Below, piece after piece: positions 42,755 through 52,630 of a stretch of DNA of 64,000 nt. Each line of letters opens with the position of its first letter. The first letter of the stretch is position 1. The stretch comes from Litorimonas cladophorae (GTDB taxonomy: Bacteria > Pseudomonadota > Alphaproteobacteria > Caulobacterales > Maricaulaceae), in assembly GCF_014652455.1 (NCBI RefSeq), contig NZ_BMYV01000001.1, positions 1,240,001 through 1,304,000 on the forward strand, in the 5' to 3' direction. A program made the translations under genes and the position numbers. Under the pieces are notes generated by a model. The model worked only from the letters and a program-made list of their open reading frames with translations. It ran no database searches and was not told where the DNA came from.

Positions 42755-42922
42755 GAGGCTTTAAAGTAACTAACTTTGCATCTGGCCCGAAGGGAGTAAT
42801 TTCGAAACCAGACGTGGGAACTTGGGATGCCTCCCGAGGTTCGAACTATACTTTGCAACACCCGTGCCAAGATTTTCTATCCGTTTTATTCGCTTTCTGG
42901 GCGAGAAAATGGACCCACTGGT

Positions 42923-42952
42923 TCAATCTGGCACAGAGTTGTACCAGATTGA
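42923..42952. repeat. Long inverted repeat just after the stop of the Arg-rich gene
   Basis: TCAATCTGG (42923-42931) and CCAGATTGA (42944-42952) pair exactly, and the stem extends inwards with one mismatch to 12 bp around a 6-nt loop. It has no U-tract. It lies 9 bp past the stop codon on the minus strand and may be an RNA-stabilising hairpin or an operator. The rest of 42660-42960 shows no gene. Confidence 0.5.
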
Positions 42953-42960
42953 GACAATTA

Positions 42961-44568
42961 TCAATTCGGATACGCGCCAGTTCCAACTTGCAAGCATGTT
43001 CCGTCTGATTGTTCGGACGTCCCTGCAGGACATGGGGCTGACTCAATCACCCGCGTAGGTGCGGGCCTGTATTGAGACGCATCATTCTGCGACGGCCGCG
43101 ATGTGTAACCCTGCGGACGAATTTGTCCTGAAGACGCCAGACGGAAGCCTTCGATGTAATTCGGCGGAAGGTAAATCGGTGTTTCACCGCCCTGCGCGTC
43201 CAGCGCAATCACTGTCAATCCATCAAACCGAGCCGCGTCTAAACGTTCGGCTGGAATGAAAACACGAAGCTTGTCTTCACGGGCACAATCGACACTGCGT
43301 GTCGTCACGATATTACGACCCCCATAGCCATCATTCGGAAAGAAATCGAGCTGGCGACGAGTCATATTGCTCGGACTACGACGCGGGTTTGGTGCCGTGC
43401 GCGTTGGACGTTTAGGCGGTGCAGCGCGTTCACTGCGCGGTTGAGACCGTGTTTGTCGGCGCGGCGCAGGCCGTGATTCTGCACGCGGTTGCGCCGCCGC
43501 TCGGGGCGTTTCGACTCTTGGTGTCTGCGTTCTGGGCGCAGCCGCTCTTGGGGTTGCCGCACGTCGATTTGCGCGACGCGGTTCCGTCCAAGATCGTGTC
43601 GGCGAGTTAGATTGCGCTGGTGGCGTCCCCATTTCCAAACGTTGACGCGGGTTTACACCACGCATCGGTCCATTATTTCGCGTCGCAGCATTGTTAGAGT
43701 TACGCGACGTTCCGACACCATAAGATTCAATACGGCTCAACCGATCTCGGACTTGTCGCTCGCTTTGACGCGGGCGGATTGTTCGCGGCGTTTCACGGCT
43801 ACCATTTCGGTCAGCGCCGATGTTTGCGCGGCGTCCATCCCTACGATCATCCCGACGATCTGCACCACCGACGGCATCTAAGACGCGGCGATGAATACCA
43901 GGGCGAGAGGATCTTGACCCGCCATAATTGCTGCGGCGACTGTAATTTCGAGCATAATATCCATACCCTGGTCCATAATAATTGACACCAAAGCCAAACC
44001 CAAATCCACTATGCCCCGCATAATGACGGTAAGGTCGATAGAGGCCGCTCAAAGGACTGCGGTCATAATAGCTGACATGGTCGTAAACGACATTGTCGAC
44101 GCGAGTTGAACATTCCAGAACACGACTATCGCGCAGAACGACGGGCGCCAGCTCTCCATTCACAAAGCTGACATCCCCATATCCCCGGCCACCATACGGA
44201 TCATCGGAGGGCGAGTTGTAATAAAAATCCACCTCTAGCAACGCACCGTCTGGCAGGCGACGACCGTCAATTGCAACGGCAGATCCCGCAGACCGAAGCT
44301 TTACAGAGCCCGCCAAAGACGGGTCCTCTTCAAACGCATCAAAGGGTGCGGCGATAAGTTCTTTTTCGCCCGTCCGTGGGTTGAAAGTTGATGTAACATC
44401 CCGCGCGATTTGTTCAGCTGGAATTGTTGGAAAGCTCGGCGCAGCGGCGACCATGATTGGCGCGCCGGCTTGATACGACGTTTGTGCTTGCGCGACTTGC
44501 GACCCCAATGTGAGAACGAAAGCTGCCGTTGTCATCAGCCAGATACGGGGTGTGGGTCGTGTTATCAT
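42961..44568 (-). CDS. Secreted Arg/Pro-rich protein with C-x11-C motif
   Basis: A 535-residue exported protein of unknown function, signal peptide ending at VAQA (about 28). A short ordered domain (about 60-160) is followed by a Tyr/Gly-rich stretch (FGFGFGVNYYGPGYGYY) and a very basic Arg/Pro/Ala-rich middle (about 215-400) that should be disordered. A second ordered part ends with Cys513 and Cys525 in CPAGTSEQSDGTC, the same motif as in the proteins at 22262 and 26634. GGAG lies before the ATG. The basic middle could bind polyanions such as LPS, DNA or polysaccharide; this is inference. Confidence 0.8.
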   Translation of the reverse strand: MITRPTPRIWLMTTAAFVLTLGSQVAQAQTSYQAGAPIMVAAAPSFPTIPAEQIARDVTSTFNPRTGEKELIAAPFDAFEEDPSLAGSVKLRSAGSAVAIDGRRLPDGALLEVDFYYNSPSDDPYGGRGYGDVSFVNGELAPVVLRDSRVLECSTRVDNVVYDHVSYYDRSPLSGLYRPYRHYAGHSGFGFGFGVNYYGPGYGYYARNYSRRSNYGGSRSSRPGIHRRVLDAVGGADRRDDRRDGRRANIGADRNGSRETPRTIRPRQSERQVRDRLSRIESYGVGTSRNSNNAATRNNGPMRGVNPRQRLEMGTPPAQSNSPTRSWTEPRRANRRAATPRAAAPRTQTPRVETPRAAAQPRAESRPAPRRQTRSQPRSERAAPPKRPTRTAPNPRRSPSNMTRRQLDFFPNDGYGGRNIVTTRSVDCAREDKLRVFIPAERLDAARFDGLTVIALDAQGGETPIYLPPNYIEGFRLASSGQIRPQGYTSRPSQNDASQYRPAPTRVIESAPCPAGTSEQSDGTCLQVGTGAYPN

Positions 44569-44667
44569 AGGGTCTCCTACCGTATTAAAGCTGAGCGGAC
44601 CCTGAGAGTCACGTTAACTCTCCATTCATGTTTAACGCGGGCGGATTTGTCCCATATTCCCCTCGCT

Positions 44668-45387
44668 TCAGAAGTTATCCTTTAGTGCGCGGCGACGACC
44701 GAGTTCCTCAGCATTGCCCGCCGTCACGAACGGATTGGCCCGTTTTTCAATTCCAACTGTTGTTGGGACCGTCGGAATATTGGCGGCACGTTTGGCCTGC
44801 GCATCGGTCACCGCAGCAATCAAATCGGGATTGTCGCCGTCAACAGACATCGCGAACTTCGCGTTCGACAGCGTATATTCATGCGCGCAATAAAGGCGCG
44901 TTTGTTCTGGCAGGGCCATCAATTTAGATAGGCTCTCCCACATTTCTTGCGGCGTGCCCTCGAACAAGCGACCGCAGCCAAGTGCGAATATCGTGTCGCC
45001 GACGAAGGCGAGTTCCGCAGAGGGCAGATGATAAATAATATGCTCATCCGTATGCCCTGGGGTATGAATGACATCGACATGATGACCTGCAAAATCAAAG
45101 CTATCGCCGCCACTGAGCGTTTCATCGCGCGCCGGGATCGCGTCTTGGTTCGGCCCCCGCACATGGCAATTATAGCGCCGCTTCAACGCCACATTTCCAC
45201 CCGCATGATCGGGATGCCAATGCGTGTTCCAAATTTCAGTTAGGGTCCAACCCCGCGCTTCGCATTGTTTTGCAATCTCTTTGGCGTCGGGCGTGTCGAT
45301 GGCGGCCGTCGCGCCCGTTTGCGCATCATGGAGCAAAAATCCATAATTATCGGAGAGACAAGGGAATAAGGCGACCTCAAGCGTCAT
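44668..45387 (-). CDS. gloB: Hydroxyacylglutathione hydrolase (glyoxalase II)
   Basis: A 239-residue metallo-beta-lactamase-fold enzyme. The metal motif THWHPDH is at 55-61, then HTPGH112 and GD131 follow. It hydrolyses S-lactoylglutathione to lactate and glutathione in methylglyoxal detoxification. The ATG at 45387 overlaps the end of the upstream membrane protein gene and has GGGGAG upstream. A longer start is rejected. Confidence 0.94.
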   Translation of the reverse strand: MTLEVALFPCLSDNYGFLLHDAQTGATAAIDTPDAKEIAKQCEARGWTLTEIWNTHWHPDHAGGNVALKRRYNCHVRGPNQDAIPARDETLSGGDSFDFAGHHVDVIHTPGHTDEHIIYHLPSAELAFVGDTIFALGCGRLFEGTPQEMWESLSKLMALPEQTRLYCAHEYTLSNAKFAMSVDGDNPDLIAAVTDAQAKRAANIPTVPTTVGIEKRANPFVTAGNAEELGRRRALKDNF

Positions 45388-45790
45388 GGGATGGCTCCCC
45401 GACCTTCGCTGCAACACCCATCAAAACGACGCTGAGAGCTGGCCAAATCATCGTCAGCATAAAGAACCCGACATGGGCGTTCCCGGCCGCTGGATCGGTT
45501 TGCGCGGCACGACCTGTCTGCGCAAAGGCGAGCCAAACAATCGTGGTCAAGGCCAAGCCAGCCCAAAGCGCCAGCCGTACGCGACGACGCGGGCGCATGG
45601 CACTGTCGAGCAAGAGGAAAGGTGCCGCAGTGTAAACCGCCATGCCGATGACGGTGCCAATTCCGCTCGCTTTCACGTCGGACATGGCCGCTACAATCCA
45701 TCGGTCCGCCAAAAACGGCAACGCAAATGCGAGTATGGCGGTGATGACACCAATTTTGGTGACGGTGGGACGGTTAGCTTGATCGGTCAT
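45377..45790 (-). CDS. Small four-helix membrane protein of unknown function
   Basis: A 137-residue protein with four hydrophobic helices and short loops, one with RPRRRVR. No family is recognised. It overlaps gloB by 11 bp and is probably co-transcribed with it. Confidence 0.7.
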   Translation of the reverse strand: MTDQANRPTVTKIGVITAILAFALPFLADRWIVAAMSDVKASGIGTVIGMAVYTAAPFLLLDSAMRPRRRVRLALWAGLALTTIVWLAFAQTGRAAQTDPAAGNAHVGFFMLTMIWPALSVVLMGVAAKVGEPSHDA

Positions 45791-46336
45791 AACAGGCTCT
45801 TACTGCGACACGTCGAGAAGAACAAAGGGAATTGGGGCAGAAAATACGGCGCATTTTTACGCAGGGTAAACCGCCAATCGCCCATCAAGGGAGCGACAAA
45901 AACAAAGCAGGACAGCCCGCGTGGTCGATATCCGCGATGGAATACCAGAAGTGTAGTTTTGTTTTACGCGAAAATCAGGAGTTGGGTTGTAATGCCAACT
46001 CGCCACGCGGCAGCGGTTTTTGATAAAGCGGCCCGTCTGTCCTACCAGTTAGGCCTCGTTGGACCCAGGCATCGGCTCTCACTCTAAAAGTCCCGGCACA
46101 GTCAAATGTCTCACCATTCGATGCTCAGACCCACCGTCCTTCAAACCAGCAAGCGAGGCCTCGCCTGTCCCATGTCCGAAAGAACCTGAACACCATATCA
46201 TCGGTTTTGAAAGCGGGGATGCGATTATGTGAAAATGCTTTGTTACAAGGGCTTGGCGTGTATCAACGACGGGAAAGACTTTCAAGACAGCCTATTTCAC
46301 CCTCGCTATTACACCTCTGTCATCCCATAAAACGGC
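45791..46336. other. 546-bp region without a recognised gene
   Basis: No open frame with family features or a good ribosome-binding site is seen on either strand. A perfect 12-bp palindrome GCGAGGCCTCGC lies at 46152-46163. The region probably holds the P450 promoter. Confidence 0.5.
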
Positions 46337-47557
46337 ATGCCTACACCATTCAATTTTGATCCCACCTCTGTTGCCTTCGCCGCTGACCCCTATGCCGTCT
46401 ACGCAAAAATGCGGGGTCAAGACGCGCCCTATTATTGGCCCGACCTCGATATGGTGTTGTTGTCGCGTTATGCCGATGTGTCCCAAATCGCCGTCAATCC
46501 CGCGATGGTGAGGTCGTTGAAGGGAGTCCGGAGTGACGCGGAATTAGAGGCGGAAAAACGCAAATCTGGGTTTGCGGATATGCCGTTCCATGAGCGCTTT
46601 GTGCAGACCAACTTGCTCGATACTGACGGAGCTGAGCATGAACGCCTGCGGCGTTTGATTTTCGGCGCGTTTACGGGACGCGGGGTAAAACATTTGGAAA
46701 TATTTATCCAAGCCTATGTTGACGCCCTCCTCTCTAAAGCCCCGCACGGATTATCTTTTGACTTTATCGAACTTGTTGCCGCGCCTTTACCCGGATTGGT
46801 CATTGGTCGCTTTTTGGGGATTCCCGAACGCGATGCGCCGCAGCTGCGGCAATGGTCAGAAGATATCGTCAGCTATTATGACGTCGACAAAACACCAGAG
46901 AAAAAAGCGAAGGCTGAAGCGGCCGTCAAAGCCTTCCATGATTATTTAATTGATTTGAAACGCAAACGTCGCGCATCGCCAAAGGACGATCTCATCTCGC
47001 AGATGATTATGCAGGAAGCCGACGGATTGTTTCGCAAAGATGAATTAATCGCGACCTGTATGTTGATCTTAATGGCGGGACATGGATCGACAATCGATGT
47101 CATTGGGACCGGTCTGAACAGCCTGTTGAATCATCCTGACGCCCTGCAAGATTTACGCGACGATCGGTCGGTATTGCCCACCGCGATTGAAGAGATGTTC
47201 CGTTATGAGCCCCCATTACCATTTTTCCATCGCCACGCGACAGAGGCGGTAACATTGCGGGGGCACAAATTTCCAGCGGGGACCACGTTCGGCCTGCTTT
47301 ACAGCGCAGCTAATCGCGATGGAAACGTATTTCCTGACGCCGATGCATTTAACATCCGCCGCGCGCCCAACCGTCATATGGCTTTCGGGCGTGGCGCTCA
47401 TTTGTGTTTGGGAAATCAGCTTGCGAAGTTGAATATGCGAATTTTGTTTAACGCGTTATGTTCGCGTTTTCACGTGATGGAGTTTGCGGGGAATGTAACG
47501 TTCAAGCCAGGACTATCCACGCGAGGATTGAAAAAACTACCGCTGATCGTCAAATAA
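46337..47557 (+). CDS. Cytochrome P450
   Basis: A 406-residue soluble bacterial P450. The I-helix oxygen motif is AGHGS (247-251), the ExxR is EEMFR (285-289) and the haem loop AFGRGAHLC357-LG binds iron through Cys357. It hydroxylates a lipophilic substrate using ferredoxin electrons; the fdxA product at 33 kb is one possible donor but a dedicated ferredoxin is not next to it. No clear ribosome-binding site precedes the ATG. Confidence 0.94.
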   Translation: MPTPFNFDPTSVAFAADPYAVYAKMRGQDAPYYWPDLDMVLLSRYADVSQIAVNPAMVRSLKGVRSDAELEAEKRKSGFADMPFHERFVQTNLLDTDGAEHERLRRLIFGAFTGRGVKHLEIFIQAYVDALLSKAPHGLSFDFIELVAAPLPGLVIGRFLGIPERDAPQLRQWSEDIVSYYDVDKTPEKKAKAEAAVKAFHDYLIDLKRKRRASPKDDLISQMIMQEADGLFRKDELIATCMLILMAGHGSTIDVIGTGLNSLLNHPDALQDLRDDRSVLPTAIEEMFRYEPPLPFFHRHATEAVTLRGHKFPAGTTFGLLYSAANRDGNVFPDADAFNIRRAPNRHMAFGRGAHLCLGNQLAKLNMRILFNALCSRFHVMEFAGNVTFKPGLSTRGLKKLPLIVK

Positions 47558-47576
47558 TTTGGAGGACACCAAAACC

Positions 47577-48302
47577 TTATTTTCGAAATTTGGGTAAAAG
47601 TTTCCCCGCACTTTGGCGGTAGGCCTCATAGACGTCACCGTGTTCAGCGATCAGGTCCCGTTCTTCAAACCACAAGCCGACAAAAATATAGACCGTGAAA
47701 CCGATACTCAACCAGATTTGCGTCATCGACATTGTCGGGGTCGCCCAGACCCCAAGCAAAATACCCGTCTGAATGGGATGGCGGATATATTTGTACATCG
47801 CGCGTTCTACAAATCTCAACGGCGCAATGGGTTGCTTTTGAAAGTTTGCGTAGACCTGTCGCAATCCGAATAAATCGAAGTGATTAATCGCGAATGTCGA
47901 AGCGAGTAAAAAGGCCCACCCGAAGAGAAATAGGCCCCAAAGCATATAAACCAGGATGGGAGATGATAGCGTCCAAACCATTCCGCTCATCGTCGCCCAA
48001 CACCCAATTAACGCAATGCTGGTTAAACCGGAGAGCAACACATATGTCGCGCGTTCAGTGGCCTTGGGCATTACCTTCGCATGAGCCGCTTTGAAGCTGG
48101 GCCGAGCGGTGAGCGTGTGAATAAACCCCCAAATGGTTACAAGTCCAAGGTCCCAGATAATAGGGTTTAGCCCAGTAATAGCCCCATCAGACAAAAATCC
48201 GTAGGGCAGAAATCCCGCCAGAGCTGCAATGATACAGACTAAGCCAGCAACACCGATAAAGTAGGCCAAAACCCCGTAAATTAAGACTAAAACTCTAGAC
48301 AT
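47577..48302 (-). CDS. mddA: Methanethiol S-methyltransferase-like membrane protein (MddA type)
   Basis: A 241-residue membrane protein with about six helices. It matches what I recall of MddA: INHFDLFGLRQV (139-150), YIRHP then GILLGVWATPTM (172-191), and EERDLIAEHGDVYEAYR (213-229). MddA methylates methanethiol to dimethyl sulfide with S-adenosylmethionine. The same C-terminal SAM-binding text occurs in isoprenylcysteine and NnrU-like methyltransferases, so the substrate is not certain. The ATG at 48302 has AGGGGTG upstream; a longer start is rejected. Confidence 0.7.
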   Translation of the reverse strand: MSRVLVLIYGVLAYFIGVAGLVCIIAALAGFLPYGFLSDGAITGLNPIIWDLGLVTIWGFIHTLTARPSFKAAHAKVMPKATERATYVLLSGLTSIALIGCWATMSGMVWTLSSPILVYMLWGLFLFGWAFLLASTFAINHFDLFGLRQVYANFQKQPIAPLRFVERAMYKYIRHPIQTGILLGVWATPTMSMTQIWLSIGFTVYIFVGLWFEERDLIAEHGDVYEAYRQSAGKLLPKFRK

Positions 48303-48384
48303 TTCGCACCCCTGCATCGTCTTGACCCTGAGACAGTCGCCTCCTCTGTATTCCAAATGGGGCAAATCACCTAATCATGAAAAT

Positions 48385-48443
48385 TTTGGGCCCATTCCTT
48401 AGGGCCCAAATAAAAAAGCCGCCCTCCTTAAGGAGCGCGGCTT
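48385..48443 (-). terminator. Tandem terminator after clpA
   Basis: On the minus strand the first hairpin (AAGCCGC with GCGGCTT, 48443-48416) is followed by T6, then a second perfect 9-bp hairpin TTTGGGCCC/GGGCCCAAA (48410-48385) follows with ATTTTC. Two stacked hairpins suggest strict insulation between clpA and the methyltransferase gene. Confidence 0.8.
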
Positions 48444-48475
48444 CGTCATTCAGTTAAGGGCAAAGATTAGAGGAT

Positions 48476-50791
48476 TTACGCGTCTTCCTTTGGTTTCGGC
48501 GCACTTTTGCCTTTGCCTGTGGCTTTGCCTTTTGTCGGTGGGACAATCTTGAAGGTTAGGTTTTCCTTCTTTCTGTCCACGCCGACCTTGACCAACCCAC
48601 CCTGTTTAAGCTTTCCAAACAGGATTTCATCAGCCAATGGCTTTTTGATATATTCCTGAATGGTGCGACCTAGCGGACGCGCGCCATAGCGTTTGTCGTA
48701 GCCTTTCGTCGCCAACCAGAGGTTTGCACCATTCGACAATTCAAACTCAATCTTACGGTCTGCAAGCTGTGCTTCCAATTGTATGACGAACTTGTCGACA
48801 ACTTTGGAAATATCTTCCGGCGTCAGGGGCGCAAAGGACACGATAGCGTCCAAGCGGTTGCGGAATTCTGGCGTAAAGCGGCGTTTGATCGCCCCTTCTT
48901 GCTCGTCAGATTTCAACCCGCGTCCGAAGCCGATTTCAGCCTTAGCAGCATCCGCCGCACCCGCATTTGTTGTCATGATGAGGATGACATTGCGGAAGTC
49001 GACTTTGCGGCCATTGGCGTCCGTGAGGAACCCGTTGTCCATGACCTGCAACAGGATGTTGTAGATGTCCGGATGGGCTTTTTCGATCTCGTCCAGAAGC
49101 AAAATGGAATGCGGATTCTGGTTCACTTGATCTGTCAACAAACCGCCTTGATCATATCCGACATAACCTGGAGGGGCACCGATTAGGCGCGACACTGTGT
49201 GACGCTCCATGTATTCGGACATGTCGAACCGCAGCAGCTCTAGACCTTGAGTCATCGCCAGCTGTTTCGCGACTTCGGTTTTACCCACACCCGTTGGGCC
49301 CGCGAACAAATAAGAGCCAATCGGCTTATTCGGTTCACGCAAACCAGCCCGTGCGAGTTTGACCGCAGACGCGACTTGATCAATCGCGTTGTCCTGACCA
49401 AAGACCATACGCTTTAGATCCATTGGTAAAGACTTGAGCGCCTTCTCATCATCACGCGAAATAGATTTCGGTGGGATGCGGGCGATCTTGGCGATAACGC
49501 TTTCAATCTCTTTAATACCAATCTTCGTTTTGCGATCCGCTTCAGGAACCAGACGCGTGCGCGCACCCGCCTCATCGATGATGTCGATGGCTTTGTCGGG
49601 CAGCTTACGGTCTGTGATGTGACGCACAGACAAATCGACTGCGCCTTGGATGGCCGCAGGTGTATAGGTCACGCCGTGGAACTCTTCGAAATAGGAGCTC
49701 AAGCCTTGCAGGATTTTCACTGCATCTTCGGCCGTTGGCTCCGACACGTCGATCTTCAAGAAACGACGCGATAGCGCACGGTCTTTTTCAAAATGCTGGC
49801 GATATTCCTTATAGGTTGTCGACCCCATACAGCGAAGTTTACCCGACTGTAGAGCTGGCTTAAGCAAATTGGACGCATCCATTGCGCCGCCAGATGTAGC
49901 GCCCGCACCAATGATCGTGTGGATTTCGTCAATAAACAGAACCGCACCTGGCGTTTCCTGCAACTGAGTCACGACCGCTTTCAGACGCTCTTCAAAGTCA
50001 CCGCGATAGCGAGTGCCAGCCAGCAATGCGCCCATATCCAACGAGTAAATTGTCGCGTCCATCAGGACATCGGGCACTTTCTCATTGACGATACGGCGCG
50101 CGATACCTTCCGCAATGGCCGTTTTACCTACGCCAGGATCCCCCACAAGAAGTGGGTTATTTTTGCGGCGGCGCGACAGGACCATGATACAGCGCTCAAC
50201 TTCATCATCGCGGCCAATCAGCGGATCAATGTCGCCCTCTTTGGCTTTCTGGTTCAAATTGACCGTATATTCCTCGAGCGGGTCTTTTTTCTTCGCGTCT
50301 TCTCCATCGGGCGTGTCCGCCCCCATAGGAGATTTAGAGGCGGAACTATCGCCAGATTTGGAGATGCCATGGCTGATATAATTCACCGCATCGTAACGCG
50401 TCATATCGCGCTCTTGCAGGAAGTAAACAGCGTGAGATTCACGTTCGGCAAAGAGGGCAACCAGCGCATTTGCACCTGTGACTTCTTCACGGCCAGAGGA
50501 CTGCACATGGATAACAGCGCGCTGAATGACGCGGTGGAACCCAGCCGTCGGGCGAGCCTCTTCAAATTCTTCAACGACGAGCGACGCGAGGTCTTCGTCT
50601 AAATAGCGCAGCACATCGGCGCGCAATGGTTCAATATCAACATCGCACGCCGAAATAACGGCGGCGGCGTCTTTGTCATCCAAGAGCGAGAGCAAAAGAT
50701 GCTCCAGCGTAGCCAGCTCGTGCTTGCGATCGCTCGCCAAAGTCAGGGCGCGGTGGATGGTTTCTTCCAAAACGGGGGAGAAAGATGCCAT
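48476..50791 (-). CDS. clpA: ATP-dependent Clp protease ATPase subunit ClpA
   Basis: A 771-residue AAA+ unfoldase. An N-terminal double Clp repeat is followed by two ATPase domains, with Walker A motifs GDPGVGKT (first) and GPTGVGKT (second). The C-terminal tail is rich in Lys/Gly/Pro. ClpA feeds substrates to ClpP and receives N-end-rule substrates from ClpS, encoded 1.4 kb away on the same strand. The ATG at 50791 has AAGGAA upstream. Confidence 0.96.
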   Translation of the reverse strand: MASFSPVLEETIHRALTLASDRKHELATLEHLLLSLLDDKDAAAVISACDVDIEPLRADVLRYLDEDLASLVVEEFEEARPTAGFHRVIQRAVIHVQSSGREEVTGANALVALFAERESHAVYFLQERDMTRYDAVNYISHGISKSGDSSASKSPMGADTPDGEDAKKKDPLEEYTVNLNQKAKEGDIDPLIGRDDEVERCIMVLSRRRKNNPLLVGDPGVGKTAIAEGIARRIVNEKVPDVLMDATIYSLDMGALLAGTRYRGDFEERLKAVVTQLQETPGAVLFIDEIHTIIGAGATSGGAMDASNLLKPALQSGKLRCMGSTTYKEYRQHFEKDRALSRRFLKIDVSEPTAEDAVKILQGLSSYFEEFHGVTYTPAAIQGAVDLSVRHITDRKLPDKAIDIIDEAGARTRLVPEADRKTKIGIKEIESVIAKIARIPPKSISRDDEKALKSLPMDLKRMVFGQDNAIDQVASAVKLARAGLREPNKPIGSYLFAGPTGVGKTEVAKQLAMTQGLELLRFDMSEYMERHTVSRLIGAPPGYVGYDQGGLLTDQVNQNPHSILLLDEIEKAHPDIYNILLQVMDNGFLTDANGRKVDFRNVILIMTTNAGAADAAKAEIGFGRGLKSDEQEGAIKRRFTPEFRNRLDAIVSFAPLTPEDISKVVDKFVIQLEAQLADRKIEFELSNGANLWLATKGYDKRYGARPLGRTIQEYIKKPLADEILFGKLKQGGLVKVGVDRKKENLTFKIVPPTKGKATGKGKSAPKPKEDA

Positions 50792-50958
50792 AATGAGTAT
50801 TCCTTTCGAAAAAAGGATGTGGGGACACCCTCCCGTTATTCAAGCCGCGAACTGTCACACCCCTGTGATTTCGGCGTTACAGATTCGCCATGAACAAGAA
50901 GATGCTAGCACTCAAAGGCGCTGACTGTCATGTTGACAACTCTAAACAGGAGTTTGCT

Positions 50959-51720
50959 ATGCGTCGAATTATCTTTGTTGCCCTTAGCCTTTCCCTCAGT
51001 CTGTTTCTCCTCACGCCTGAACCTGTTGCCGCGCAGGATGAAATTGTCGTGACCGGCTCTCGGATCTCCCGCGCGAACAAGTTCGAGGAAAAAGGTGGTG
51101 CGCCCGGCGTCACCGTTATCAAACGCGGCGACTTTTTGCTGCTGGAGGTCTTCATTGAATCCGATGCCCGTGACGAGACAGAGCGTCTCTCCGAAATCGC
51201 GGCAACCATTGATCGGTTTATCGGCCTTGCGAGGGCCGATACGTCAATCGAGCTCTCCATCGTTGAGTCTGGCACGACGGTCCGGAACCTGACCACAATG
51301 AACTATCAGCAAGGCATTTCTCGTGGAGGACGACCGGATACCTCTATCGCGCGCATTCGGGTCAAAACGGCGATTCCTGAACAAGTCGAAAACAGCGCCA
51401 ATCTTGCGGGCAAACTCTCTCGTTTTGTGGATAAAGTCGACGAGAAGGGCCGCATCACGATCAGCACAAATGGTGAAACCGCCGTGTCTGTCGTCGACCC
51501 TTACCAATATCGGAATGAGGTTGTCGCAGAAGTCGTCAAAGAAATTAAAACCATCACGGAAACCCTGGGACCAGAATATGTGGCAATTATCGAGGGACTA
51601 GACCGTCAGGTCTATTGGGACAGAAAAGGCGACATCGATCTCGCCTTCTCCCTACCCTACACCTACGAAATCATCCCCAACACACTCCACTCAAAATGGA
51701 GAATGGAATATGAGGATTAG
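50959..51720 (+). CDS. Exported protein with a TonB-receptor-like N-terminal motif
   Basis: A 253-residue exported protein, signal peptide ending at VAAQ (about 25). The mature N-terminus is DEIVVTGSRISR, the sequence typical of the region before the plug in TonB-dependent receptors, yet no plug or barrel follows. The rest is an ordered alpha/beta domain with a repeat-like build (LLLEVFIESDARDETERLSEIAATIDRF), vaguely SIMPL-like. The ATG at 50959 has AGGAG upstream. Function is unknown; a TonB or ExbB-system partner or a decoy is conceivable. Confidence 0.75.
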   Translation: MRRIIFVALSLSLSLFLLTPEPVAAQDEIVVTGSRISRANKFEEKGGAPGVTVIKRGDFLLLEVFIESDARDETERLSEIAATIDRFIGLARADTSIELSIVESGTTVRNLTTMNYQQGISRGGRPDTSIARIRVKTAIPEQVENSANLAGKLSRFVDKVDEKGRITISTNGETAVSVVDPYQYRNEVVAEVVKEIKTITETLGPEYVAIIEGLDRQVYWDRKGDIDLAFSLPYTYEIIPNTLHSKWRMEYED

Positions 51721-51732
51721 AGAAACCAGAGT

Positions 51733-52104
51733 CTAAGCTCGAAATTTCTCAACCGAGCGACCTTTGCCCATCAAGTAAATGCGGGTTCCCTCTCTTGTCA
51801 CAATAAATGAGAAAGGCGCAAAAATCGCTACGATAGGAAAGATTTCTAGGGCCAGCAAAAAAGCGCCATGGATTGAAGAAAATACATAGTCATATCGACT
51901 TGGACCGTATTTACCCGCGATTGTTTGATAGTCAAACACGCCTTTTGGTATCGCCTCTAGGCAGGTATGGGCAATAGGCAAGTAGAAGACGGCAAAACAA
52001 ACTAAAACACAAACTAGAATAAGCCGGTCTAAATTCTCGCCGAAAGCACAGACATAGCCCGCGAAAATCGCTATTAAAATAAGGATTATTTGAAGCCAAA
52101 CCAT
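51733..52104 (-). CDS. Small membrane protein of unknown function
   Basis: A 123-residue protein with three or four hydrophobic helices and one soluble loop (KGVFDYQTIAGKYGPSRYDY). It is AT-richer than its neighbours, which suggests recent acquisition. It lies between clpS and clpA on the same strand, though a link to proteolysis is not shown. Confidence 0.65.
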   Translation of the reverse strand: MVWLQIILILIAIFAGYVCAFGENLDRLILVCVLVCFAVFYLPIAHTCLEAIPKGVFDYQTIAGKYGPSRYDYVFSSIHGAFLLALEIFPIVAIFAPFSFIVTREGTRIYLMGKGRSVEKFRA

Positions 52105-52144
52105 CCGTTGGAAGTAGATAACGTTTGTGAAGAAACGCTAAAGC

Positions 52145-52504
52145 TTACTCTTTTTCTAAAGTACACTGCAGCGGATGCTGAGCGCGTTTGGCGGCGTCCA
52201 TGACTTGGGCGACTTTGGTTTCGGCGACTTCGAAGGTGTAAACACCGCAAGTTCCGATACCTGTCTGGTGAACGCTCAGCATGATCGCGGTGGCTTCGTC
52301 TGAGGTCTTCTTAAAAATCCCCATCAAGATCGACACAACGAACTCCATCGGCGTGTAGTCGTCATTCATCAGAATGACGCGCCACATCGATGGCTTCTTT
52401 GTCTTGGGACGAACTTTGGTCGCGACGCCGCGTTCAGCGCCGTCATCGGCTCCATCTTCGCTGTCGGGGCCGGCCCGTAAGTCTTTGAATCGTTCTGTGC
52501 TCAT
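52145..52504 (-). CDS. clpS: ClpS adaptor protein
   Basis: A 119-residue ClpS. The N-terminal 35 residues are charged and flexible. The core has [17 protein letters not shown], with the Asn-Asp pair that lines the N-degron pocket, and then [14 protein letters not shown]. It presents N-end-rule substrates to ClpA. The ATG at 52504 is used. Confidence 0.95.
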   Translation of the reverse strand: MSTERFKDLRAGPDSEDGADDGAERGVATKVRPKTKKPSMWRVILMNDDYTPMEFVVSILMGIFKKTSDEATAIMLSVHQTGIGTCGVYTFEVAETKVAQVMDAAKRAQHPLQCTLEKE

Positions 52505-52630
52505 GCGCCCCTATATAGAGGCTTCGTTCATCGCGCCAAGGGCGAGTGGTGTGAAATCTGCGTGCAACAGTGTCGCGACTTTTAACATCCCGTTAACCCT
52601 ATTCTAACCGTTGCAAGACAGAGACAGTGA

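Noticed and set aside
42820-42860. tRNA-like TTCGAAC element
   Set aside because: No matching acceptor or T-stem on either strand; cannot fold as tRNA.
45386-46087. Long plus-strand frame over the gloB upstream region
   Set aside because: Antisense shadow with no domain or ribosome site; composition unlike a protein.
49919-50602. Long plus-strand frame inside clpA
   Set aside because: Shadow of the clear ClpA frame; low-complexity and no family features.
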